Translations under genes and position numbers: made by a program | From: Blasia pusilla | Taxonomy: Eukaryota; Marchantiophyta; Marchantiopsida; Blasiales | DNA length: 64,000 bases | Direction of reading: 5' to 3' | NCBI GenBank assembly: GCA_050084515.1 | Contig: CM114271.1 | Coordinates: 38,750,001-38,814,000, forward strand | Notes under the pieces: generated by a model | Database searches by the model: none | The model's input: only the letters and a program-made list of their open reading frames with translations | What the model was told of the DNA's origin: nothing | Shown here: piece after piece, positions 24,727 through 34,480 of the stretch | Layout: the number at the start of each line of letters is the position of its first letter | How positions within the stretch are numbered: the stretch's first letter is position 1

Positions 24727-25460
24727 CCAATGAGGGGGCGTCCTTTCCAATTGCATACAGATTGGAGCATGTTGGCGCTTGGAGTGGTGCTCATCCAACA
24801 TGACGATGAGGGTAGAGAGTTTGTGGTGGCTTACGCTAGCAGCTTGAACAATGTTGTAGAGACAAATTATAGCTCGTATGAGGAGGAGTGTTTGGTTGCA
24901 GTGTGGGCTATCATGCATTTCAGGTGTTACTTATTTGGCAACCCCTTTACCATCATTACTGTTCATTAGCCACTTAATGTAACTCTCCAACTCCCGAAAC
25001 CACTCTAGAGTTGGTCAAAGCAAGAATAGCCTTCAAGGCCTCTCCTCTTCCTTTATATACTCAGAGATAGGTACAATGAAGACAAAGTAGCTCTTCCTAT
25101 CCTTATGCCACGTGTCTTAATCTCATAGCATGAGAGGATCTCTTTTCCCCTCTAATATTCCGACCTCATCCTTATCTTCCTTTTCACCAACTTTTGGCCC
25201 CACTCTCATCTTTATCTCATGTATCTTGCCTTTTTTCTCTTTTTGGTTGATTTTTTCCCACGTATGCGTCGCATGTCATAGATTATAACTTAACTATTAC
25301 TAACAAAGGATGGTTACACTTAAGTGGTTGATGGAGTCCCGAAAACTTATAGGGAAGCTTGCGAGGTGGGTTCTATTGTTGGAGGAGTATGATTTCCAAG
25401 TGGTGCATAGACCTAGGAGGCTCAACCAAGATGTAGATGGTTTGAGTTGTAACCCATGCC
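24727..25460 (+). pseudogene. RNase H of copy B, split by a MITE
   Basis: FQLHTDWSMLALGVVLIQHDD contains the first catalytic Asp region, then YSSYEEECLVAVWAI and YLFGNPFTI before the insertion at 24978. After it, LKWLMESRKLIGKLARWVLLLEEYDFQVVHRP continues as in gypsy RNase H ends. RNase H removes the RNA strand during cDNA synthesis. Confidence 0.85.
24978..25321. mobile_element. MITE, about 344 bp, inside RNase H of copy B
   Basis: An insertion relative to copies A and C at the CACTTAAGTGG site. It starts TGTAACTCTCC and ends GGATGGTTACA (9 of 11 inverted matches), flanked by CTTAA on both sides. If the ends are placed two bases inward, the flank is CACTTAA on both sides. AT-rich with no protein; superfamily unclear. 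Confidence 0.65.
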
Positions 25461-25958
25461 TGAGTGAGCAAGATGCAATTGGAGCTCAGTGGTATGGAGA
25501 GAGTGATGAGAAGTTGGTGCCAAGATGGCACGCGTCAGCCTATTTGGGCTTGTTGGCTATGGATAGCCATAGTGTTGAGACTTCGATGGCGAGGTGTGTG
25601 GGAGAGTCCTTAGATCCAGAGGTCGGTGAGGAGGCAACAGGTGGCTGAGATATTCATGAGAATATAGCAGTCTTTGTGTACCTATGTATTGGAAATATCG
25701 TGAGCACATTAATTGCTAGCTAGAGAGCGAGATTGGATCCTATAGCAAGCCAAACGATTCCGATGGGAGGAGACACATATATTGCAAGTTTGGGAGGATG
25801 GTAGAGTATGTGTAATGCCTTATCTTTCACATAGAGCATGTTTGGTGAAGCATGCTTACAAGGAGTTGGGTCATTTTGGAGTGGAGTGGATGTACAACTT
25901 GCTCTAGATACAATATTGGTGGCGAGGCATGCAGATTGACGTTTAGGAATTTGTTGCT

Positions 25959-26543
25959 ATGTGCATGATGTGTGATCGGGTCCAAGCATCCTTCAATGCT
26001 CTTACTCTACAACTGCATCCATTTCTGATCATGGATTTAGGTTCTAGATGGATTTTGGACTTTTCAAGACGTTTACCTTTGACGGAGCGCCATAGTCGTT
26101 ATGTGTTGGTGATGGTCGAACACTTCTCGAAGTGGATAGAGTTGGTTATATTTCTTGAAAAAGTGAGTGAGGGAGTAGCATATGCCTTTCTAGAGCAAAT
26201 GTTGAGTCATTACGGTGCAACAGCTGAGGTGTTGATAGACCAGGGTATGGAGTTTTACGTGGAGTTTCAGTCCTTGAATGATCATACACTTATCAACCAC
26301 TACACCACTTCGCGGGATCATCCTAAGACGGATGGATTAGTGGAGAGGATTGTGCCAACAATGAAGAGAGGTTTGCGCAAGTATGGTTTCCTAGGAGAAT
26401 GGGACCTCCAATTTTTGTGGTTCGCGATGGGATACAAATTCGGCAGGCAAGCCTCCTTAACGTCTTTCTCACCATCCTTGTTGCTTTATGGCCAAGAGCC
26501 AGACTTACTTGCGGCCATTTGTCAAGATGTTATGAGATGTTGA
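25959..26543 (+). pseudogene. Integrase core of copy B
   Basis: A 194-codon open stretch with WILDFSRRLPLTERHSRY (first Asp), VLIDQGMEF (second Asp) and DGLVERIV (Glu), so all three DDE residues are present. The frame continues after a stop into RPTIRRFHQGGYVYSQQT and the LLLEGRDGMVWKD module before the PHD finger. It is the best preserved integrase of the three copies, but the N-terminal zinc-binding part is broken. Confidence 0.85.
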
Positions 26544-26941
26544 ATCTTGATGACCCTGATGTATGGATGGGAGTATGTTCTTAGAGGGCTGGGTTATTTC
26601 GGAAAGTAATGTCCATGACGTTTGAGAACCTGGCGATTGCGGAACATCGAGATACTTTGAGGTATGCGACTATTCGGGGAGGTGATTATCGACCTACTAT
26701 CCGGAGGTTTCATCAAGGAGGCTATGTCTACTCGCAACAGACGGCACCCACAATTTTGGATGTGAGTGCAAGGCACACCATCTGGAGAGTGCGTAAGATT
26801 TTACCATATGGTGTTCTTTTATTGGAGGGACGTGATGGTATGGTTTGGAAGGACCATTTGCATAATTTTGCGTCATGTCATCTTCTCAACATTGACAGTA
26901 CATTTGATCCGAGCTAAGCAGTAGTTCTTGCATGCTTACAA

Positions 26942-27082
26942 TGTATGTTGTGTGGTTCCGCCCGTGGTGCAGCCACTACGTTAGTCTATGATGGATGTTT
27001 GAGAGGATGGCATATGGCATGCTTGACGCCATCTCTCACTAGGGTTTCTCAGGAACAATATATGTGCCCTAGATGTACATAG
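26942..27082 (+). pseudogene. PHD finger closing the copy B polyprotein
   Basis: Forty-seven codons including the stop, same spacing as copies A and C, but the third ligand cysteine is tyrosine (LVYDGC where copy C has LFCDGC). The frame is open to the terminal TAG. The identical length and position in three copies show it is part of the element. Confidence 0.87.
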
Positions 27083-28017
27083 AGTAGATAGGCATATATT
27101 CCGACTTGTGTCTGTGATATGGATGACAAGAAGGCGACTACAAATGGGACCACATGAGCACCCAACCTTTTTGCTCTTAGTGTCCTAGAGATGTATATCA
27201 TGGTAGGTAGGGATAGATGGCTATCTAGCGTTAGAGGGATCCAACCACCAACTAGGTGGGCGATTGGAGATATCTTGGCACTTCTCGTCTTGTTGTGTGG
27301 ATTCCATGAGTTGAAATGGGATCGTGTTTGTTTGTATGTGCATTTGGTGATAACGATGTACGTTGTGTAGCGATGTGTATGTGCATGACAACTATCACGT
27401 CTGTTAGGATAGATCAACAAGATCTAGTAGAGATCCTTCAAAGATAGTAGAGGACAATCCCTAAAGGTCAAGCATGACTTGTTGAGGCCATGGGAAACCT
27501 GAGAGAGCAAGTTTCTCCTTCATTTCGGCTCATTTGGAGCTATATTGAGAAACTTATTATTTCGGGCAAGTTACGATTTTGTATGGTTGACTTTCCACTT
27601 TGGGAAGTGGCCCTTGACCTGGTATAGTAGGTCAAGAGCCAAGGAGTTGATCTGGGAGCATAGGTTATCGTGGAGAGAGGTTGGGAGAGAAAAGGGGGTA
27701 TACCTCTAAGAGAGAGAAAGCATGAGCTCTCTTTGTTGAACCTTTTAGCATGAGGCGGCGGAACTATGGTCATCCTTGCCTTGTATGTGTAATCCAAGCC
27801 TCTCATTAAGAGAATGGGTTTGGTTTTACATATGAGAGAGAGAGTGCACACATTGTGAGACCTTGTTGTGAGTGAATTCCACTTGATCTAATTGAAGATA
27901 TTTTGGTATTTCTCATCTCGTTGTGTGGATTTCATGAATTAACATGGGATCCTGTGTGTTTGTATCCGCATTCGATGACAACGATGTATGTTATGAAATG
28001 ATATATATGCGTACAAA
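27083..28017 (+). repeat. 3' tail and partial 3' LTR of copy B
   Basis: 27083-27392 is the 3' untranslated tail ending GTATGTGCATGACA. It is followed by TATCACGTCTGTTAGGATAG, the start of the LTR as in copy A (18047), which continues to about 27885. Then the last 120 bases of the tail appear again (27890-28017, ATTGAAGATATTTTGGTATTTCTC to GATATATATGCGTAC). The 120-base direct repeat therefore brackets a 500-base LTR start. Confidence 0.65.
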
Positions 28018-28384
28018 TTTTTTTAATAAAAATGGTTTTAAAAATTATCTTACTTGCATGAATTAAAAGTCCGATGCTTTCTTCTCCGCATGAAAGACAA
28101 GTTGTCTTTTAACTAGTCCAATATTATATTGGAGTCAACTGTTCTCCAAACCAGGCAACATCCAAGCCCATGGGCCGATGATATAAAATACGCCATTCCT
28201 ACATGCAGTCTTGCTGAAAAACAACGTTTCTTTTAACTGTCCTTGAACTAATTCCTTATAATTTTTAGCCTAGATGAAAATAGAATAAAAAAATCTACTC
28301 CTATTTTGTTTGGCCTTGTACTAGAGGAAGTCGGCCATGATTCCCATTTCTCTCCCATACTGGCGGGGCCGTATGGGCTCATTA

Positions 28385-28475
28385 AAAGAACAGGCAGTGA
28401 GGCACGATGATCGACTACCGTTGACTGTGGTCAACATGGTAGGCAGGCCGCGGGCAGCCTTGCCCACGCTATGCA
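28385..28475 (+). pseudogene. Isolated methyltransferase fragment of the same family
   Basis: Plus-strand codons read VRHDDRLPLTVVNMVGRPR and AALPT, matching the segment between motifs VIII and IX in copy A (about 11180-11270) and copy B (about 22765-22850). No other element sequence flanks it, so it is a remnant of a fourth copy or a displaced piece of copy C. Confidence 0.75.
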
Positions 28476-28770
28476 TCACCTTTTGCATAGACTTTCAATT
28501 ATTGTTTCAAATTCTCATGCACTCAACATTTGAGATGACGTCTTGAAAAACTATCAAGAAGATTGTAAGGGACGAGAATAAATGCATGTAGCCTGCTACA
28601 TATAATTTATGGTGGATAAGTTCCCAATGCTTAGAAATAACATCAATCATTTATGTCGCTCTGGATATTATTACAAAAAATTCACGGCGTCATCCATCCA
28701 CACAAGGCCATGGAGTTACATGATAAAAACAAGTCTCTTCCATTATCTCAAATATACGGCAATAAATATG

Positions 28771-29770
28771 CTATGTCATTGGCTTATGACCATTACACTC
28801 TCTCAATAGAATAATAGTTTGCAAAGCCGTAAGAAAGAATTCTTCACCTTCTATAAAAAAATCATGATTTCCCACAATAGTCTTGATCTCTTGTTCCTTC
28901 TCCCTTTGCCTCACATTCCTCCCATTGAAATACTCCCTAAAAGCATTTGTGGCAACCATGGCATAGAATATCTCCCTTAATTCTAAGGTACGTCTCAACA
29001 TTATAAAGTTTGTTGCAAAGCGTGTATTTGCAAGAAGCAACAATCATGTCTTCATTGGGTTGATTTCCATGAATTTGGCCATCATCCAAGTTCTTGTCTT
29101 CATAAATACTACCATCTCACGAGCTTATGTAAAAATCCTGTCCACCCAAGGCTACTTATCCCAATCTTTGCATACTATATCAAGAGAATGTGAGACGCGT
29201 TCATCCCAAAGAGTATGAGGATTCCCCCTTGATGTCTACCAACTTGATCATGATCTCACCTTGAGGACACAAGATCATGATGTTCACTAAAGACTCACTC
29301 CTCATATTGGTCTAAAAGTCCGTGATGATTGTGGCCCCGAAACACAAATTATCGGATATGCCATCCATGTTTTTCTTCACCTTCCCCATATGTTTATCAA
29401 GTAGAATGGTGCACAACCAAGTATAACTAGGACTTGAGTAACACTTCACATTTCTTGTTGCCAACACTACTAGCTTGAAAGCATCTTGCCGCACTATGTT
29501 GTTGAATCGTATTTCACAATTGTAGAAACACATCACCCATATGTCATTTGCAACTTTAATTCTTTTGATGTTGAAAGAATCCTTGATATCATCTTGCTTC
29601 TTTCTGGTGCTACTAGTCATCCAACTCAGCCCAACTACTACTCTGCATTCATCGAGATTGTAACTCGGTGATATATCTGAAATCCCATCAACATTGGACA
29701 CAACATAAATACTATTTCCTATGTATTGCAAAGCTACTTGTAATGGCATCGTCTCCTCCACCTCACTCAA
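28771..29770 (-). pseudogene. hAT-family transposase (DUF659 type), decayed
   Basis: On the minus strand, frames give CFYNCEIRFNNIVRQDAFK, SYTWLCTILLDKHMGKVKKN, then IITDF followed by a stop (aligning with the family's SDGWTD), and later ANTRFATNFIMLRRTLELREIF. These follow the order of hAT transposases of the DUF659 type, which cut and paste DNA with 8-base duplications. At least four in-frame stops and a frame change make it inactive. Ends were not found. The neighbouring hAT-like MITE at 24486 could in principle have used such an enzyme. Confidence 0.75.
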
Positions 29771-30200
29771 GGGTCTCCCTTCCCTTCTTTATTAATTTCT
29801 ATAACAATCTTGGAACACTCACTATGAACAAGAAAGATAAATATGCTAACCTAGATAATCGAGATACCTTTAATTATCAAGGTTATGTCGTGCGCATACA
29901 CATCGCTACACAACATACATCGTTATCACCGAACACACACACAAACACGCATGATCCCATGCTAACTCATGGCATCCAAACAACGAGACAAGAAGTACTA
30001 AAATATCTCCAATCGCCCCTCCTAGCTGGTGGTTAGGTCCCTCTAACTCCAGATAGCCCTCTATCCCTACCTACCACAGCATACATCTCTAGGACGCTAA
30101 GAGCAGAAAGGCCGGGCGCTCATGTGGCCCCATCGTTAGTCGCCTTCATGTCATCCATGTCAGTGAAAAAGTCGGAATCAAAACCTACCTAGTATCTCCT

Positions 30201-30341
30201 CTATGTACATCTGGGACACATCCATTGTCCCCGAGGAACCCTAGTGAGAGGTGGCGTCAAACATGCCATATGCCAACCTCTCGAACATCCATCACAGAAT
30301 AGCATCGTGGCCGCACCACGGGCAGAACCACACAACATACA
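30201..30341 (-). CDS. PHD finger closing copy C, all ligands and frame intact
   Basis: CMLC, FCDGC, GWHMAC and MCPRCT give C-x2-C-x11-C-x2-C-x4-H-x2-C-x14-C-x2-C with no stop until the terminal TAG. The CDGCxxGWHxxC core with PPLTRVP and a tryptophan two residues before the final cysteine pair is the classical histone-reader PHD form. The upstream module (LPSGVLLLEG) is in the same frame for about 50 codons. Confidence 0.9.
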   Translation of the reverse strand, partial: CMLCGSARGAATMLFCDGCSRGWHMACLTPPLTRVPRGQWMCPRCT

Positions 30342-31330
30342 ACGCAAGCCTGAAGGAACTACTGCTAAGCTCGGATCTACTGTATCATCAATGTTAGGAA
30401 GGTGACATGGCGCACAATTACACACATGGTCCTTCCATACCATACCATCGCATCCCTCCAGCAAGAGAACACCGGATGGCAAAACGTCACGCACTCCCAA
30501 GATAGTGTGCCTGCAGTCACATCCAACGTCGTTGGTGCCGTCTGCTGCAAGTAGACATAATCTCCCTTATGAAACCTCCAGATAGTTGGTCGATAACCAC
30601 CATCCCGAATAGTCGCATACCTCAACGTATCACGATGCCGCGCAATCGCCAAGTTCTCGAACGCCATAGGCATCACTCTCCGAAACAACTCAGCCCTCTG
30701 AGAACATGGTCGTATCCACAAATCTGGGTCATCAAGGTCCAACACCTCACCAGCATCTCGACGAATGGCCACAAGTAAATTTGGCTCTCGGCCATAAAGT
30801 AGCAAGTACGGTGAAAAAGACGCTACAGATGCCTACCTGCTAAATCTGTATCCCATCGCCAACCAGGGAAACTGGAGGTTCCAATCTCCTAGCTAACCTC
30901 TCTGCAAGCCATACTTGTGTAAACCCCTCTTCACCGTCTTCACAACTCTCTCCGCTAATCCATCCGCCTCAAGATGATCTCGCGAAGTCGTGCGGTGGTC
31001 GATTTGGGCCTGATCACACTAGGCTTGAAACTCACCGTGAAACTTGGTACCCTGGTCTGACAACACCTCAGCCGGTGCGCCATAATGACTCAAGACTTTG
31101 TCAAGGAAGGCATAGGCTACTCACTCACTCACTTTGTCAGGCAATGCAACCAACTCGATCCACTTCGAGAAGTGCTCGACCATCACCAACACATAACGAC
31201 TGTGACGCTCCGTCAAAGGCAAAGGTCTTGCAAAATCCAAAATCCATCTATACCCTAAGCCCATGATCGGTAATGGATGCAACTGTGGAGTTGAAACATT
31301 GAACGATGGTTGAACCCGATCATACACCAT
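30342..31330 (-). pseudogene. Integrase of copy C
   Basis: One frame from 31330 to about 30430 with several internal stops: WILDFARPLPLTERHSRY, VLSDQGTKF, DGLAERVV (all DDE residues present), SFSPYLLLYGREP and RPTIWRFHKGDYVYLQQT. The stops and a frame change before the PHD module show decay by point mutations only. Confidence 0.85.
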
Positions 31331-31845
31331 GCACCTGGCAACAAACTATTGAACGTCAATCTGCATGCCTCGCCACCAATACTGAATTTGGAGCAAGCTG
31401 TACGTCCGCTTCATCCCAAAGTGACCCAACTCCTCGTGGGCATGCTACACTAGTCGTGCTCTCTGCGAAGGATGCGGCACTACGCGTACTCTTCCATCCT
31501 CTAAAATCCTCAAAACATGTGTCCCCTCCCAACGGAACCGTCTGGCCCGCTATAGGATCCGATCCCGCTCTCTAGCATCCACGGTGCTCAAAACGCTGCC
31601 AGTACAAAGATACTCCAAGACTACTCCATCATCATGAATATCTCGGCCACTTGTCGTCTCCTCAATGGCCTCGGGGTCCAAGGACTCTCCAGTAGACCTC
31701 ACTATCAAAGTCTCCACATTCTGGCTCTCCATAGCCAACATGCCTAAATAGGTTGACGCGTGCCATCTTGGCACTGACTCCTCATCACTCTCTCCATGCC
31801 ATCGAGCTCAAGTCGCATCTCGCTGACTCGGGCATGGGTTACGAC

Positions 31846-33148
31846 TCAACCCATATGCATCCTCGTTGAGCGTCCCAGGTTTATGTACCACCTGAAAATC
31901 ATACTCTTGCAACAACATAGCCCATCTCGCAAGCTTCCTTGTAAGCTTGTCGGATGATCAGCGATGATGGTAAAGGGGTTGCCAAATAAGTAACACGTGA
32001 AATGCGCGACAGCCCACACCGCAGCCAAGCACTCACCCTCATACGAGTTGTACTTTGCCTCTGCAACGTTGTTCGAGCGGCTAGCGTAAGCCACCACGAA
32101 CTCTCTACCCTCATCATCATGTTGGGTGTGCACCGCTCCAAGCCCTAACATGCTCCAATCTGTGTGCAACTGGAAAGGATGCCCCCTGATCGGTCTCCTC
32201 AAGACGGGCGCGGACGTCAACCTCTCCTTGAGCAACTGAAATGCTTGCTCTTGCTTATCCCCCTAGTGCCACTCGTGATCCACCTTGGTCAGCAAGGTCA
32301 GCGGCTTCGCAATCGAACTGAATCCCTTGACGTACCGCCGATAGAAGTTTGCCAATCCCATGAATGCGCAAACACGGCTCACATCTGTAGGGCGTGGAAT
32401 GCGTGAGATAGCCTCTACCTTTGTCTTCTGAACACCAAGGCCCCCTGGATATATCATATGACCCAAGTACCCAAGTACTCAATCTGGTTGTAGAAGAACT
32501 TGCACTTGGCAAGTTCAGCCCATGTAATTGCAATCGTCAAAACACCTCCTCTAGATGTCGGTCATGCTTCTCAACTGTGGCGCTAAAGACTACGATGCCA
32601 TCAATATAACACCTAGCAAAATCCAGACCAGCCAAGATCCTATCCATGACCCTCTAAAACTCAGCCGGGGCGTTCTTTAACCCAAATGGTAAGAACCGCC
32701 ACTGGTACAAACAATCCTTCCCGTGAGGATCGATGCCCCAAAATGCCGTCTTCTGCCTGTCCTCCAATCTGATAGGCAGTTGATGGTATCCGGCTCGCAA
32801 ATCCAATGAACTGAAGACCTTTGCGTGACCAATCGCATCAAAGATCTCCTCACGGGTGGGCATGGCATACCTATCGGACTTCGTCTGCCGATTGATAGGT
32901 CTGCAATCCCCACACATCCGCCTATCCGTCCAGTTGCCATGCACATCCTTCTTGGCGGGCATGACAGTGGCACATGCATACTCCCCATGCGACATCTCCA
33001 CTAGTCCTGCTCCGACCAAGTCCTGGCTCCTATTGTGAATCAGAGCCCTCTCCATATCACTGATCCTGTAGGGTCGTCGAAAGATCGGCATATCACTCGA
33101 CAACTCAATGCGTATCCCCGGTCCCTTCAGCGTACCCAAATCCTCCAT
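31846..33148 (-). pseudogene. Reverse transcriptase and RNase H of copy C, catalytic Asp lost
   Basis: A 164-codon open stretch (33148-32654) has MPAKKDVHGN, DCRPINRQTKSDRYAMPT, FSSLDLRAGYHQLP and FLPFGLKNAPAEF. Just downstream the catalytic box reads CYIDGIVVF, with the second aspartate changed to glycine. Thumb, connection and RNase H follow (RIPRPTDVSRVCAFMGLANFYRRYVKGF; FQLHTDWSMLGLGAVHTQHDD). Confidence 0.88.
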
Positions 33149-33564
33149 GCTAAACGCAAAGCAGCTCCTATAACTCCTGAGGAACTTATGTATCCGGCGC
33201 CGCTCTCATCGTGTCAACTTAAGTCCCATATCTGGCTCCCAAGTCTCCATCGTGACTACGATAGGACTCTCCGGCTCCAGTAACGGTGGTTGCTATGGTG
33301 CAACCCGGTCTCGAATAACAACACTCGTCCGCTCTCTTGCAACCAACTGCAAACTCTGATCTCCTCTATATGCGGTGCCCTGAACCACGCTCGATGTTGT
33401 GGCTATCACCTCCTAGCCTACGTGCAAAACATCCCAAGAAGTCCAAGGGCGTCTCTCCCGATCTCCCCTGGTGTGTAGATCTCCTCGGGTCTCGTCCCTA
33501 GCCACTGCCTCCGCCGTCTCGGTAGGCATGGGGCTCACCAATGCAACCGCTGTGATGTGTCGCG

Positions 33565-33690
33565 ATCTCATACGACGCTACTCAGCCACTCCCAAGCTGA
33601 GGATCCATGTCAAGAAGTTCATGTCCATCGCCTGACCTAAGACATGGCGTCGTGATGCCTCGACACTCTTGTGGGAAATCCCATCGCTGC
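33565..33690 (-). pseudogene. C-terminal methyltransferase motifs IX-X of copy C
   Basis: MGFPTRV (about 33668-33688) followed, after a frame change, by EASRRHVLGQAMDMNFL and TWILSLG (about 33580-33655). It aligns to the motif IX/X area of copy A (11070-10975) and copy B (22950-23040). The LGQAMD block is the best preserved motif X of the family here. Confidence 0.78.
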
Positions 33691-33699
33691 CGTCACTCT

Positions 33700-34480
33700 T
33701 CCAAACCAAGTCAAGAAATCCCATCGAAAACTCACAAATGCCCGACTTGTGCGTTCACCGTGTGAACACGCCAGTGTGGGTTCAGTATTCACGACTTCTA
33801 AATCCCACCTCCTTCGTTCGACCGGGTTCCCATCGTCTTTTGTTACGACCCCCATAGAGTATCCACGTGCCCTGTACACGTATGTATTAATAATTATTTT
33901 CTACCACCTCGTTACCCGTCTCAAAGGAAAGGCCCGCAGGCTGGTTTATTCTATGTTTCTGAGTGTAGCAGCCCTGGCCCTCCGGGCTGCGCTTACTTCT
34001 TCACCGGCCGGTCAGAGAGGTGACAGGGCAGTCACGACATGTGTCTTGGCACTGACTGCGCTGCGGGATCACGACCCGGGAGGGAGGGAAGAACAAAATA
34101 TATATACGTAGAAAAAAGATAGAAACTCATCACGATATAAAAAAAGGACATGGAAACCCAAAAAATAGACCACAAGTGGCCGGAATCGGCCTCGAGGGAG
34201 GGAGGCGATAGCAGCCGTCGGAGTGTCGGCGCCACCTGCCCTCCTTTGCAGAGGATGACGGGTCACACGGAGAAACAGCACACGACCAGAATCTCCTTTA
34301 CTCACCGGACCCTTTAAGAACTTGTAGGACGGATTGGGAGGCGGGTGGCACCGTGGCACTTTACTCGCTCTTAATACGCGTAGGCTGTCCACGTATTTAC
34401 TCCTACAGGCAACATGGTACGGTCGGAAGTTCAAAATCTTACGGCACCGGGAGTCCAAGCGCATGCACCGGGAAGTCACC
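33700..34480. other. GC-richer segment of unknown origin
   Basis: Sequence left of the copy C truncation point with different composition. A minus-strand frame (33879-33637) reads through ERRRWDLEVVNTEP and SRAFVSFRWDFLTWFG, and another (34581-34069) has a basic stretch, but neither is recognised. It could be organelle-derived or a fragment of another repeat. No function can be assigned. Confidence 0.3.

Larger units (their letters stand above)
18048..28017 (+). mobile_element. Ty3/gypsy retrotransposon copy B with C5-methyltransferase and PHD finger
   Basis: Same domain order as copy A on the plus strand: leader, gag (with insert Z), zinc knuckle, protease (near 21425), methyltransferase (21755-23010), reverse transcriptase (23467-24250), RNase H (24727-25460, split), integrase (25959-26543), PHD (26942-27082), 3' tail and partial LTR. 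It has no direct 5' LTR; its leader starts where copy A's LTR starts. Decayed by many stops, two MITE insertions and an inverted duplication in the reverse transcriptase. Confidence 0.85.
29880..33700 (-). mobile_element. Ty3/gypsy retrotransposon copy C, 5'-truncated
   Basis: Minus-strand element with the end of the methyltransferase (33565-33690), reverse transcriptase and RNase H (33148-31846), integrase (31330-30342), PHD finger (30341-30201) and tail (30200-29880). Gag, protease and the front of the methyltransferase are missing; unrelated sequence starts near 33700. It keeps the RNase H-integrase linker in the normal orientation and lacks the two MITEs of copy B, which makes it the reference for those events. 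Confidence 0.85.

Noticed and set aside
29900-29960. ACACACACAAACAC-type runs as a possible CRISPR or satellite
   Set aside because: A short microsatellite within the conserved 3' tail of the element family, also seen at 7390-7420.
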